This document shows positions 16,575 through 25,407 of a stretch of DNA of 64,000 nucleotides, piece after piece (the first letter of the stretch is position 1; the number at the start of each line of letters is the position of its first letter). Below the pieces are notes generated by a model. The model was not told where the DNA came from, ran no database searches, and saw nothing but the letters and a program-made list of their open reading frames with translations. Location: the NCBI RefSeq assembly GCF_024169925.1, contig NZ_JALJXF010000001.1:4878501-4942500 (forward strand), in the 5' to 3' direction. Both the position numbers and the translations under genes were made by a program. Origin of the DNA: Methylorubrum extorquens. Its GTDB lineage: Bacteria > Pseudomonadota > Alphaproteobacteria > Rhizobiales > Beijerinckiaceae.

Positions 16575-16958
16575 ATGAGCGAGACGCAGCGGGACGTGAC
16601 GCAGATGGAGGTGGCACGCGAGCCGGAGGATCTGGCCCGGCTCTTCCACGAGCGGGCCAATGCCGGCGATGCGGAGGGGCTGGTCGCCCTGTACGAGCCG
16701 CAGGCCGTGGTGGCCGCGGGCGACATCGTGGCCACCGGCCACGACGAGATCCGCCGCTTCTACACGGATCTGCTCGCGCGCAAGTCGGACTTTCCCGAAC
16801 CCGAGACCCTGCCGGCGATCCGCAACGGCGACCTCGCGCTGACCTTCGCGCGGCTGCCGAACGGAGCGCTTTCGGTCGAGTCGGCCCGCCGGCAATCGGA
16901 CGGAACGTGGCGCTGGGCCATCGACCAACTCAAGCTCAAGCCCGTCGCCAAAGGCTGA
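16575..16958 (+). CDS. SnoaL-like / DUF4440-type NTF2-fold protein (127 aa)
   Basis: GGGAGGAACGACC places a strong binding site before the ATG at 16575. The pattern LARLFHERANAGDAEGLVALY, then DEIRRFYTDLLARK and a final WRWAIDQ strand is typical of NTF2-fold SnoaL/YybH proteins, which bind small ligands. No catalytic residues can be named. It is the second gene of an operon with the OsmC-like gene. Confidence 0.75.
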   Translation: MSETQRDVTQMEVAREPEDLARLFHERANAGDAEGLVALYEPQAVVAAGDIVATGHDEIRRFYTDLLARKSDFPEPETLPAIRNGDLALTFARLPNGALSVESARRQSDGTWRWAIDQLKLKPVAKG

Positions 16959-16983
16959 CGGGCTCACCGAGCCCCAAGTCAGA

Positions 16984-17093
16984 GGTTTCGAAAGGACGAG
17001 GCCTTTCGCGGGTCCAGGACAGAGCCCTGGTTGATGGGAAGCCGGGGCTCAGCCCCGGTATCCCGCCAAAGGGATGATCCCTTTTGGAAACCC
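16984..17093. repeat. multi-hairpin intergenic element, copy 1
   Basis: Four successive stems are visible: CGAAAGG/CCTTTCG, CCAGG/CCTGG (around AGAGC), CCGGGG/CCCCGG and AAAGGGAT/ATCCCTTT. The same series occurs in reverse orientation at 46382-46484. Both copies lie between the 3' ends of convergent genes; this one ends 1 nt before the DUF2778 stop codon, suggesting bidirectional termination or mRNA protection. Confidence 0.7.
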
Positions 17094-17094
17094 G

Positions 17095-18276
17095 CTAGTC
17101 CGCGGAGGCCGAGCGGCGCGGCGTGGCGGTGCGCCGGCCCGCGAAGACGCCGGGGGCGGTGCCGGGCACCACGACCAGACGCCGGACCTGCCCGCTGAGA
17201 TACGCCTGGAGGAAGCGGGTGTAGTTCCGGAACACGACGCAGCCGTTCGAGGCGCCGCTCGGGCCCAGCATGTAGGTGTGGGCGAGGATGCCGTCGCGCC
17301 CGTGGATGGCGGCCGAGCCGCCGACCGGGTTGAGGCGGATCGCCCGCACCCCGTGGAACAGGGCCTCGCGCTCCCGCAGATCGTAGACGCCGGGCGGGGT
17401 GGCGCCGCGCATCCGGACATGGACGTGGTCCGGGTTGTCCTGGGCGACGCCGAGGCCGGAATGGGCCTCCAGCACCTCGCCGCTCGGCAGCGTTACGGTG
17501 GCGGCGCTGATATCGTAGACGGCGACCCCCGGCTCGGAGACCGGGCCGGGCACGACGCGCCGCCGCGCCGCCGAATCGACCGCTCCGCTGTCGAGCCCGG
17601 CATAGGCCATCGCCTTGTCCGAGGCAGAGGCAGGCGCGGGCGCCGAGCCCGGCAGATCGAACATCTTCTCGAGGAAGTTGCGGTTGTCGGTAACGGCGGC
17701 GCTGAACACGCTGCGGGTCGGCTCGGTGGAGGCGCGCGCCGCGGATGCCGTGGCGATCCGAGGCGTCGCCGCCCGGGCGGTCTGCATGCGCGGCTCGTAG
17801 CGGAATTCGTCGGGCCGCCGCACCGGCAGTGGCACCGTGAGGGCGAGGCGGGCCGTCGGCGCAGCCGGGCGCGGCGTGACTGCGGGCGCGGCGTCGGCGG
17901 CTTGGTCCGCGGGGAGGGCGGCCAGGGTCGGGGCCGGCTCCGGCGCGGAAGGCTCCGAGGCGGGCGGCGCCCGGAAGGCGGAAGCCTGCGGGGTCCGCGG
18001 GACGAAGCCGCGTGACGCGGTGTCGAGAACGGGGGTGGGATCGAGCATCCAGGCCAGCGCGCCGGGCGCGGCCTGCACGGTCTCCGCCCCTTCGGTCTCG
18101 CCCGAGACCTGCGCGGTTTCCACGGGGGCAGGCGCGGCCCGATCCTGCGGTTGCAGCATCCCGGCGACCGCGAGACCGCCGAGGGCGGTCAACGCGAGCG
18201 CCGCGACAGGCGGGCGCCGGCGGCGGCGGATGACGGGCCGGGCGGAGCGGCTCTGGACGAGCTCAGCGATGTCCAT
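17095..18276 (-). CDS. DUF2778 (L,D-transpeptidase-like, Tlde1-type) protein, copy 1
   Basis: Protein of 393 aa. An N-terminal basic stretch (RRRRRPP) and one TM helix (VAALALTALGGLAVAGML, near residues 25-42) anchor it with the rest in the periplasm. A long Ala/Pro-rich linker follows. The last 150 residues carry the DUF2778 domain: LEAHSGLG, HVRMRGATPPGVYDL, and IHGRDGILAHTYMLGPSGAS, ending in the His...SNGC catalytic-like motif. Family members cut or modify peptidoglycan stem peptides. ATG 18276 is chosen; an in-frame GTG at 18309 has a GAGG upstream and is the alternative. A paralogue lies at 29173-30240. Confidence 0.8.
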   Translation of the reverse strand: MDIAELVQSRSARPVIRRRRRPPVAALALTALGGLAVAGMLQPQDRAAPAPVETAQVSGETEGAETVQAAPGALAWMLDPTPVLDTASRGFVPRTPQASAFRAPPASEPSAPEPAPTLAALPADQAADAAPAVTPRPAAPTARLALTVPLPVRRPDEFRYEPRMQTARAATPRIATASAARASTEPTRSVFSAAVTDNRNFLEKMFDLPGSAPAPASASDKAMAYAGLDSGAVDSAARRRVVPGPVSEPGVAVYDISAATVTLPSGEVLEAHSGLGVAQDNPDHVHVRMRGATPPGVYDLREREALFHGVRAIRLNPVGGSAAIHGRDGILAHTYMLGPSGASNGCVVFRNYTRFLQAYLSGQVRRLVVVPGTAPGVFAGRRTATPRRSASAD

Positions 18277-18730
18277 TGCGGGCGGTACTCGACAACGCGG
18301 ATCCCACACGGCCTCGCGCCGTCATCCCCGGCCTATCTGTGCCAGAATGACAAACGAGATGGCTTCGCCGATTAGGGAAGGATCAACCTTAAGCCTTCGT
18401 CATTGAACGGGATCTTGGTTAATCTTGCCTAAAGCTCGGTCCCGTCCTTCGAAAATCGTTCGATGCATCTTCTCGATGGCTGGTGCGCGCCACGAGGCGG
18501 TGAGGGGCCGGCCTCTCGACCCACCGCTAATTCGCGATCGACAGCCGACAACGAGGCCGATCGGACCGTCGCTATTGGCTCGTGTCCTCGCGTTCGAGCC
18601 GATGAAGAAAGCGCACCCGCCACGCGACTTGCTGCTGGACCCTTGTGCTCTGCGGGCCACAGACTGTGTGATGTTGTTACATTTCATTGTTCGGCATGTT
18701 GACCCTGCGCCGCATCGCAGCGAAGTTGCT
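18277..18730. other. intergenic region between DUF2778 gene and riboswitch
   Basis: No supported gene. Short frames on both strands lack ribosome binding sites and family patterns. The stretch around 18650-18705 (TGTGTGATGTTGTTACATTTCATTG) is AT-rich and probably holds the promoter of the riboswitch-controlled operon. Confidence 0.4.
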
Positions 18731-18917
18731 GCGGCCAAGGTTCCCCCGGATGCATGTCCGAGGGCTAAGAGGGAATTCGGTAAGCCCGTCCGGGCGAGGC
18801 CGAAGCTGCCCCCGCAACTGTGAGCGGCGAGCCTCCGTCGCCGACGGTCACTGGTGCCCTGCACCGGGAAGGCCGAGATGGGGGCGCTGACCCGTGAGCC
18901 AGGAGACCTGCCTTGGC
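18731..18917 (+). ncRNA. cobalamin (B12) riboswitch
   Basis: The conserved blocks of the AdoCbl aptamer occur in order: GGCTAAGAGGGAA (near 18763), the GCTGCCCCCGCAACTGT core (near 18805), CACTGG then CCGGGAAGGCCG (18849-18875), and the 3' block GAGCCAGGAGACCTGCC (18895-18911). The closing stem P1 is visible as GCCAAGG (18734-18740) pairing with CCTTGGC (18911-18917). It precedes a TonB-dependent receptor gene, a standard target, and is expected to switch it off when cobalamin is plentiful. Confidence 0.95.
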
Positions 18918-18965
18918 GCGACGATGTCCCCCGGGCGGGGTGCTCCGGCGGCGTGCCTGATCGGT

Positions 18966-18986
18966 GGGAGCGTTCCCTGCGCTCCC
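18966..18986 (+). promoter_or_regulatory. hairpin downstream of the riboswitch (possible expression platform)
   Basis: GGGAGCG and CGCTCCC form a 7-bp stem with a 7-nt loop, 48 nt after the aptamer and 47 nt before the proposed start of the receptor gene. There is no T-run, so it may act in translation control or not at all. Confidence 0.4.
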
Positions 18987-19033
18987 GGCGGGCACCCGCT
19001 CGGGCGCGCGTCCGAACAGCCAGAGCGCGCCTT

Positions 19034-21238
19034 GTGACAGTTCGGACGAGCCTCAACGCCATCGACGTCCCGATCCGGCGCCCGCATTGGATGCTCGCCG
19101 CGCTGCTCTGCGCCGGCCTGACCGTCCCGGAGGCGCGGGCGCAGGAATCGGTCACCCTGGAGGAGCTTGCGGTCGAAGGCGAAAGCCGGAGCCGGGGCGT
19201 CGGCAACGGCGCGCCCGATGGGCGGACGGCGGCGGCCGGCACGATCGGCCTGATCGGGCCGACGCCGGGCTACCGCGTCGACCGCGCGGTGAGCAGCACC
19301 AAGACCGATACGCCCCAGCGCGACGTGCCCCAAATCGTCACGGTCGCCCCGCGCGAGGTCATCACGGATCTCGCCGCCACCCGTGTCGATCGGGTCTTCA
19401 ACTATACGCCGGGCGTGGCGCAGCAGAACAATTTCGGCGGCCTGTCCGTGTTCAGCTACGCCATCCGCGGCGTCACCACCTCCGAGATCTACAAGAACGG
19501 CTTTCCGCTCAACCGCGGCACGCCGCCCCCGCCCGACGCCCAGAACGTCGAGCGCGTCGAGGTGCTCAAAGGCCCCGGCGGCGGGCTGTTCGGGCGCAGC
19601 GATCCGGGCGGGCTCGTCAACATCATCACCAAGCAGCCAACCGTCGAGCGCTTCGTCGAGATGGGCGGGTTGTGGGACTCGTTCGGGCAGTTCCGCGGCA
19701 CGGTCGATACCGGCGGCGCGCTGAACGAGGAGGGCACGCTCGCCTACCGCTTCAACCTCGCCGCCGGCCGCCAGGGCAGCTTCCGCGATTTCGTCGACAG
19801 CGACCGGCTGCTCGTCGCGCCCGTCCTGAGCTGGCAGATCACCCCGGACACGCGGATCACCGTCGAGACGGAGTTTCTGCGCAACCGCATCGTGTTCGAC
19901 CGCGGCGTCATCGCCCTCAACGGGCGGCTTGGGCTCTTGCCGATCTCGCGGTTCCTCGGCGAGCCGGGCCAGAGCACCTATCAGACCAACAACACGATGC
20001 AGGTCCGCGTCGATCACCGCTTCAACGCCGATTGGCAGATGCGGCTCGCCACCCACTTCAACACCGGCACGCTGGAGGGCGAATCCGCCGAGATCCGCGC
20101 GATCGCGGCCGACAACCGCACCGTCTCGCGCGACCGCAACGTGCGCGATTACCGCTGGGACACGGCGATCGGCCAAGCCGAGGTGGTCGGGCGCTTCGAC
20201 ACCGCCGGCATCGGCCACACCATGCTGCTCGGCTTCGAGCGCGAGAGCACCGATAGCCGCGTGCTCTACCTGCGCTCGAACTTCCGCACGAGCCCCTACG
20301 CCATCGACATCTACGATCCGCGCTACGGCCAGCCGCTGCCGCCGATCACCATCCCACGCAACAACCTCGAACGGATCACCAACACCGCCCTCTACGCGCA
20401 GGACCAGATCGTCCTCACGCCCGAATGGAAGGCGCTGCTCGGCGTACGCTTCGACTTCTTCGAGCAGTCGTTCCGCGAGCGCATTCCGCGCTCCCAGGTC
20501 GATCAGACCTATTTCGCGGCAACCCCGCGGGCCGGCCTCGTCTACCAGCCGCTGCCCGAACTCTCCCTCTACGCCAATGTCGGCACGAGCTTCCGGCCCA
20601 ATATCGGTCCCGATGCCGCCGCCGTCGCCGCCTCCGGGCCGTTCGCGCCGGAGACCGGCATCGGCTACGAGGTCGGGGCCAAGCTCGACCTCTATGGCGG
20701 TGCTCTGGCGCTCACCGGCACGGCCTTCCGGATCGACCGGGAGAACGTGTTGACGCCGGAAGCCAACGGAAGCGGCTCCTCCGTGGCGGTCGGCGGAGTG
20801 CGCAGCCAGGGCTTCGAGCTGACCGCTGCCGGCCAGATCACGCCGGAGATCAAGCTGCTGGCGGGCTACGTCTATGCGGAGGCCGTGGTCACCGAAGATC
20901 CGACCCTGCGGGTCGGCACGCCGCTCATCAACGTCCCGCGCCATTCGGGCAGCCTGCTCGCGGTCCACGAGGTGCAGGCCGGCCCGTGGAAGGGGCTCGG
21001 GCTCGGCGGCGGCGTGCGCGGCGTCGGCGAGCGGGCGGCGGACGCCGTCAACAGCTTCTCCCTGCCGGCCTACATCGCGGTCGATGCGCTCGCCTATTAC
21101 CGCTACGAGAATTTCCGCTTCGGGTTGAACATCGAGAACGTGTTCGACACCGAGTATTACGAGAGTTCCCTGAACCGCTTCCGGGTCTATCCCGGCGCGC
21201 CCCGGCGCTTCACCGGAACGATGACGGTGCGGTTCTGA
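19034..21238 (+). CDS. TonB-dependent outer-membrane receptor, siderophore-receptor type, under B12 riboswitch
   Basis: GTG 19034 gives 734 aa with a signal peptide (MLAALLCAGLTVPEARAQ, cleavage after about residue 37). Upstream in-frame codons fall inside the riboswitch and are rejected; an ATG at 19091 is a shorter alternative. The plug domain follows (TPQRDVPQIVTVAPREVI, NYTPGV, FSYAIRGV, VEVLKGPGGGLFGRSDPGGLVNI), then a 22-strand barrel ending in the aromatic signature NVFDTEYYE ... TMTVRF. It imports a TonB-dependent ligand across the outer membrane. The plug is of siderophore-receptor type, but the riboswitch suggests cobalamin, a corrinoid or cobalt complex. Its stop codon overlaps the next gene's start. 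Confidence 0.88.
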   Translation: MTVRTSLNAIDVPIRRPHWMLAALLCAGLTVPEARAQESVTLEELAVEGESRSRGVGNGAPDGRTAAAGTIGLIGPTPGYRVDRAVSSTKTDTPQRDVPQIVTVAPREVITDLAATRVDRVFNYTPGVAQQNNFGGLSVFSYAIRGVTTSEIYKNGFPLNRGTPPPPDAQNVERVEVLKGPGGGLFGRSDPGGLVNIITKQPTVERFVEMGGLWDSFGQFRGTVDTGGALNEEGTLAYRFNLAAGRQGSFRDFVDSDRLLVAPVLSWQITPDTRITVETEFLRNRIVFDRGVIALNGRLGLLPISRFLGEPGQSTYQTNNTMQVRVDHRFNADWQMRLATHFNTGTLEGESAEIRAIAADNRTVSRDRNVRDYRWDTAIGQAEVVGRFDTAGIGHTMLLGFERESTDSRVLYLRSNFRTSPYAIDIYDPRYGQPLPPITIPRNNLERITNTALYAQDQIVLTPEWKALLGVRFDFFEQSFRERIPRSQVDQTYFAATPRAGLVYQPLPELSLYANVGTSFRPNIGPDAAAVAASGPFAPETGIGYEVGAKLDLYGGALALTGTAFRIDRENVLTPEANGSGSSVAVGGVRSQGFELTAAGQITPEIKLLAGYVYAEAVVTEDPTLRVGTPLINVPRHSGSLLAVHEVQAGPWKGLGLGGGVRGVGERAADAVNSFSLPAYIAVDALAYYRYENFRFGLNIENVFDTEYYESSLNRFRVYPGAPRRFTGTMTVRF

Positions 21239-22425
21239 TGCCGGCTCGGCAGGAGGCCGCGGCACCGGAGGCCGCGGCACCGGAGGCTGTGGTTCCGCGC
21301 CGCCGGATCGGCGCCATCGATGCCCTGCGCGGGCTCGTGATGCTGCTGATGCTGGTCGATCACGTGCGCGAGTTCTTCTACCTGCACGCCCAAGTGAGCG
21401 ACCCGGTGAACCTCGCGGCCACGCCGCCGGGCCTGTTCCTGACGCGGGCCGCCTCGCATCTCTGCGCGCCGGTCTTCCTGCTGCTGACGGGGCTTTCGGC
21501 GAGCCTCTACGGGCAAAAGCACGGCAGCCGCGCCGAGACCTCCGCCTTCCTCGTCAAGCGCGGGCTGTTCCTGATCGTCCTCGAAGTGACGCTCGTGAAC
21601 CTCGCCTGGACCCGTACCCTGCTGCCGCCGATCCTTTACCTGCAGGTGATCTGGGCGATCGGGCTCAGCATGCTGGCGCTCGCCGCCCTGCTCTGGCTGC
21701 CGCGCCCGGCACTGATCGGCGTGGCTCTGGCGATCATGCTCGGGCACAACGCGCTCGACGGAATCGTGCTCGCGCCCGATCAGCCGGGCTACGCGCTGTG
21801 GGCGGTGCTGCACCAACGCGGGATGATCCCGCTGCCCTGGGGCGCGGCGCGCACCTCCTACCCGGTGCTACCCTGGATCGGCGTCATCACCGCGGGCTAC
21901 GCGCTGGGGCCGCTCTACGCGCCCGGTTCCGATCCGGCCATCCGCCGCCGATGCCTCGCCGCCCTCGGGCTCGCGAGCCTCGCCGCTTTTCTCGTCCTGC
22001 GCGGTCTCAACGGTTACGGTGATCCACATTCCTGGCAGCCGGGCAAGGATTGGGGCGCGGATGCCCTGTCCTTCATCAACCTCACCAAATATCCACCCTC
22101 GGCCGACTTCCTGCTCGCGACCCTCGGCCTCGGCCTGCTGCTGCTCGCGCTGTTCGAGCGCCTGCCGGAACCGCGTCTACGCTGGCTGACCGTCTTTGGC
22201 GGGGCGCCCCTGTTCTTCTACCTGCTGCACTTGTGGGCCCTTCGCGGGATCCACGACGGCCTCGCCGCCCTCGGGCTTGCCGGGTCCTCGGGCCGGGTCG
22301 AGGCCGGCGCGCCCTGGCAGATCTGGCTGATCACGGCGGCGCTCGCGCTGGCTCTCTACCCGGCCTGCCGCTGGATGGTGCGGCTGAAGCGGCACAGCCG
22401 GTGGCGGGGTTTGAGTTACCTCTGA
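21238..22425 (+). CDS. DUF1624 / heparan-alpha-glucosaminide N-acetyltransferase-like membrane protein
   Basis: Integral membrane protein of 395 aa with about 9-10 TM helices. The N-terminal signature RIGAIDALRGLVMLLMLVDH (about residues 22-41) is typical of DUF1624 acyltransferase-like proteins, in which a membrane His accepts an acyl group. The first residues include a tandem EAAAPEAAAPEA repeat encoded by a repeated 15-mer. The ATG shares one base with the stop of the TonB receptor gene (TGATG), so translation is coupled and expression is expected to follow the riboswitch. Acylation of a cell-surface or transport-related substrate is inferred. Convergent with urtA with a 16-nt gap. Confidence 0.8.
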   Translation: MPARQEAAAPEAAAPEAVVPRRRIGAIDALRGLVMLLMLVDHVREFFYLHAQVSDPVNLAATPPGLFLTRAASHLCAPVFLLLTGLSASLYGQKHGSRAETSAFLVKRGLFLIVLEVTLVNLAWTRTLLPPILYLQVIWAIGLSMLALAALLWLPRPALIGVALAIMLGHNALDGIVLAPDQPGYALWAVLHQRGMIPLPWGAARTSYPVLPWIGVITAGYALGPLYAPGSDPAIRRRCLAALGLASLAAFLVLRGLNGYGDPHSWQPGKDWGADALSFINLTKYPPSADFLLATLGLGLLLLALFERLPEPRLRWLTVFGGAPLFFYLLHLWALRGIHDGLAALGLAGSSGRVEAGAPWQIWLITAALALALYPACRWMVRLKRHSRWRGLSYL

Positions 22426-22441
22426 CCCCGCCCGCCTCGTC

Positions 22442-23683
22442 CTACTGATACCCCTTCGGGAACGGGTTCGGCTCGATCAGTTCGGGGCTCTCGTAGACCA
22501 CGTCGAACTGGCCGCTCGGCAGGGCCTTGGCGACGCGGGTCTTGGCCCAGAGGTGATGGTTCTCGTGGATCTTCACGGAGCCCTCCGGCGCATCCTTCAT
22601 CTCGATACCGGGTGAGGCGGCGATCACCTTGTCGACCTCGAAGGTGCCGGCCTTCTCGACCGCCATCTTCCACAGGAGCGGGCTGAGATAGGCCGCCTGG
22701 GTCACGTCGCCGATGACGGTCTTGTCGCCCCAGCGCTTCTTGAAGGCGGCGACGAAAGCCTCGTTGGCCGGGTTCTTCAGTGACTGGAAGTACTTCATGC
22801 AGGAATAGGCGTCGGCGATGTTCTCGCCGCCGATGCCGTCGACGTCGTCCTCGGTGACGGAGACCGTGACCAGAGTCTGCTTCTTGAGGTCGATGCCGGC
22901 GGCCTTGATCTGCTTGTAGAACGCCACGTTCGAGCCGCCGACGATGGTGGCGAAGATCACGTCCGGCTTCTTGAGCTTGATCTTGTTGATGACCGAATTG
23001 AACTGCGTGTGGCCGAGGGGGAAGTATTCTTCGCCGACGATGGTGCCCTTGGTCACATTGGTGATGTGCCTGGTGGCGATCTTGTTGGTGGTGCGCGGCC
23101 AGATATAGTCCGAACCGACCATGAAGAAGGATTTAGCGCCCTTCTCCTTCGTTACCCAATCGAGGGCGGCGAGCGTCTGCTGGGTTGCCTCCTGGCCGGT
23201 GTAGATGACGTTCTTGGATTGCTCCAGGCCCTCGTAATAGGTCGGGTAGTACAGGAGCCCGTTATACTGCTCGAAGACCGGCAGCACGGCCTTGCGCGAG
23301 GCCGAGGTCACGCAGCCGAACACCGCCGCGCAATGGTCGTTGACGACGAGCTTGCGCGCCTTCTCGGCGAAGGTCGGCCAATCGGAGGCGCCGTCCTCTT
23401 GGATCACCTTGACCTGGCGGCCGAGGATGCCGCCGCTCGCATTGATCTGTTCGATGGCAAGCCTCTCGCCCTGGGTCGCCCCGGTCTCGGACATCGCCAT
23501 GGTGCCGCTGATCGAGTGCAGGATGCCGACGGTCACCTCCTTGTCGGTGACGGCGAGCGCGCCCGCGCCGGCCTGCGCGAGCGCGCGTCCGGGCAGGGCA
23601 CTCAGCAGCGGGGAGGCGGCCAGGCCGAGGAGAAGCCGGCGGCGGAGATGGAAGTGGGCGTCGTTTCGGTCACGCGAGCGCAT
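22442..23683 (-). CDS. urtA: urea ABC transporter substrate-binding protein UrtA
   Basis: Periplasmic receptor of 413 aa that delivers urea to the UrtBCDE permease. The signal sequence has a twin-arginine-like segment (RRRLLLGLAASPLLSALPGRALAQ is its core region by position 18-41). Mature features typical of UrtA are visible: KEVTVGILHSISGTMAMSE, NASGGILGRQV, LYYPTYYEGLE and NHHLWAKTRVA-like text near the end. ATG 23683 has GAAGAGAC upstream; an in-frame ATG at 23710 is less likely. It lies 189 nt downstream of ureD on the same strand, so it may be read with the urease operon. urtBCDE are not in this window. Confidence 0.9.
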   Translation of the reverse strand: MRSRDRNDAHFHLRRRLLLGLAASPLLSALPGRALAQAGAGALAVTDKEVTVGILHSISGTMAMSETGATQGERLAIEQINASGGILGRQVKVIQEDGASDWPTFAEKARKLVVNDHCAAVFGCVTSASRKAVLPVFEQYNGLLYYPTYYEGLEQSKNVIYTGQEATQQTLAALDWVTKEKGAKSFFMVGSDYIWPRTTNKIATRHITNVTKGTIVGEEYFPLGHTQFNSVINKIKLKKPDVIFATIVGGSNVAFYKQIKAAGIDLKKQTLVTVSVTEDDVDGIGGENIADAYSCMKYFQSLKNPANEAFVAAFKKRWGDKTVIGDVTQAAYLSPLLWKMAVEKAGTFEVDKVIAASPGIEMKDAPEGSVKIHENHHLWAKTRVAKALPSGQFDVVYESPELIEPNPFPKGYQ

Positions 23684-23872
23684 GTCTCTTCGAAATCCTT
23701 CGAACGTCATCCAGCCGATCGGCCCGAATGAAGGCCATGAGGCCGCCAGACGAGGCCGATGCCCCTGCTCGTATTTCTTCTCAGGAAACCGGTGGGCATC
23801 AAGGGGAATTGCTGGGCGGCCTGCCCATATTTCTCGCGATGTGCCGCCCGACTGGTCGTTTCGGGATGATCT

Positions 23873-24757
23873 CTACTTCCGGCGCCGGCCGGGCACGCAT
23901 CCGCTCAAGACCTCGAACACGATCCGGAACACCGCATCCATGCCCGCCGACAGCGCACCGCCGTCCGGCGCGAGCAGGCGCAGGCCGAGGCCCGCGCCGT
24001 TGGGCAGCGGGCTCACGCCGGTCAGACAGCCGACTGCGTCGGCCGCCTGCCTCAGGCGGAGGCCGGCCAGGCGCGCGTCGTCGGGGGCACCGAGGACGAC
24101 CATCGTGCCGTAAGCGCGGTGAAGTCCCATCGGCGAGTCCGGTGCCGTGAACGCCAGCCCGTCGATGCGGCTGCGCTCCCGCACCAGGGTGCGTCCCTCA
24201 GGGGTACGGATCGTCAGCCCGAGGTCGAGCCGGTCGAACGGCCGGCCCTCGCCCGCGGGGTCGTGACAGGCGACGCTCTCGGTGACGATGGCGCGGGCGC
24301 CGGGGTCGGCGGTGATCTCGGTGGAGACGGCGAGATGCGCTTCCGGAAACAGGATGAGCGGATCGGGATTGAGCGCGAGGAAGGCATCCGGGGCGATGGT
24401 GAGCCGCGTCTCCTGGCGCGAGGGTTCGGGCCCGCCGCGATGCACGACCGTGCCGGCCTGGGTCGTGACATGCGCCCGCGCGCCGGGTCTTGCCTCGATC
24501 GCCAGGGTGAGGTGGTCGGCGGCGTAGAGGCCGCCCGAGGCCGATTGCAGGTAGAGCGTCGCGAGGTCGGGGCTCTCCGGATGCATCCGGAAGGCGCGGG
24601 TGATGTGGAACGGGTAGGGCACGACCTGCCGCGACAGCACGGTGGTGCCCCCGCCGCGAGCGAAGACGAGGGAGGCTTGCACGCGGCGCCCGACCGGTGC
24701 GGAGGCCGCCTCGGCCGGGGCGGGTTTTTTGGGAAGATCGTCCAGCGACAGGGCCAT
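23873..24757 (-). CDS. ureD: urease accessory protein UreD (UreH)
   Basis: Scaffold protein of 294 aa that binds apo-urease and, with UreF and UreG, delivers nickel to the active site. Recognised from [49 protein letters not shown] and the [12 protein letters not shown] segment (UreD signature TTQA). The ATG at 24757 shares one base with the ureG stop (TGATG), so translation is coupled. Last accessory gene of the operon. The C-terminal end is Arg/Lys-rich (GRRRK). Confidence 0.9.
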   Translation of the reverse strand: MALSLDDLPKKPAPAEAASAPVGRRVQASLVFARGGGTTVLSRQVVPYPFHITRAFRMHPESPDLATLYLQSASGGLYAADHLTLAIEARPGARAHVTTQAGTVVHRGGPEPSRQETRLTIAPDAFLALNPDPLILFPEAHLAVSTEITADPGARAIVTESVACHDPAGEGRPFDRLDLGLTIRTPEGRTLVRERSRIDGLAFTAPDSPMGLHRAYGTMVVLGAPDDARLAGLRLRQAADAVGCLTGVSPLPNGAGLGLRLLAPDGGALSAGMDAVFRIVFEVLSGCVPGRRRK

Positions 24758-25407
24758 CAGGACGCGAACAGCACGGCGCGGCAGATCGCGTCGGCCACCG
24801 CCTCCACACCCTCGCCGGAACGGGCGTTGGTGGCGGCAACAGGCTTGTCGCCCCGCACCCGTGCGGCCTCGGCCAGCATGCCGGGCAGATCGACGCCGAC
24901 ATGGGGCGCGAGATCGGTCTTGTTGATGACGAGGAGGTCGCAGCGCAGCACGCCGGGGCCGCGCTTTCGCGGAATGTCGTCGCCGCCCGCCACGTCGATC
25001 ACGAAGATCCACCAATCGACCAGATCGAGGGAGAAGGTCGAGGCGAGGTTGTCGCCCCCCGATTCGAAGATCAGGAGCTGGAGCCCCGGAAACTTCGCCT
25101 CGAGATCGTCGCCCGCGGCGATGTTGAGCGTCGGATCCTCGCGGATGACGGTGTGGGGGCAGGCGCCGGCCTCCACCGCCTCGACCCGAGCCGGATCGAT
25201 CAGCCCGGAGCGGCGCAGGCGCTCGGCATCCTCCTTGGTGACGAGGTCGTTGGTGACGACGGCGAGATCGACGCCGCGGGCCTGGAGCGCCGGGATCAGC
25301 TGCTCGATCAGCGCGGTCTTGCCGGAGCCGACCGGCCCGCCGATGCCGATGCGAGCGGCGGTGACGGGCTCGGAGAGGGTGGGGGAGGGGAGAGCGGACA
25401 CGGTCAT
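24757..25407 (-). CDS. ureG: urease accessory GTPase UreG
   Basis: SIMIBI-class GTPase of 216 aa that drives nickel insertion into urease. Visible: Walker [16 protein letters not shown] near residues 23-37, [15 protein letters not shown], the Cys-Pro-His nickel-binding motif in [11 protein letters not shown] near 80, and the [10 protein letters not shown] guanine-specificity motif near 155. The start overlaps the ureC stop by 4 nt (ATGA) and the stop overlaps ureD by 1 nt. Confidence 0.95.
   Translation of the reverse strand: MTVSALPSPTLSEPVTAARIGIGGPVGSGKTALIEQLIPALQARGVDLAVVTNDLVTKEDAERLRRSGLIDPARVEAVEAGACPHTVIREDPTLNIAAGDDLEAKFPGLQLLIFESGGDNLASTFSLDLVDWWIFVIDVAGGDDIPRKRGPGVLRCDLLVINKTDLAPHVGVDLPGMLAEAARVRGDKPVAATNARSGEGVEAVADAICRAVLFAS

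Noticed and set aside
17095..18276. Type VI secretion effector (Tlde1) based on DUF2778
   Set aside because: No immunity gene or secretion genes nearby, and the protein has its own N-terminal membrane anchor.
18854..19033. Upstream extension of the TonB receptor frame
   Set aside because: It runs through the cobalamin aptamer 3' part and encodes Arg-rich text before the signal peptide, so it is not the true N-terminus.
18848..21280. 810-codon open frame opposite the TonB receptor gene
   Set aside because: Antisense shadow; the plus strand has the plug and barrel signatures and a riboswitch.
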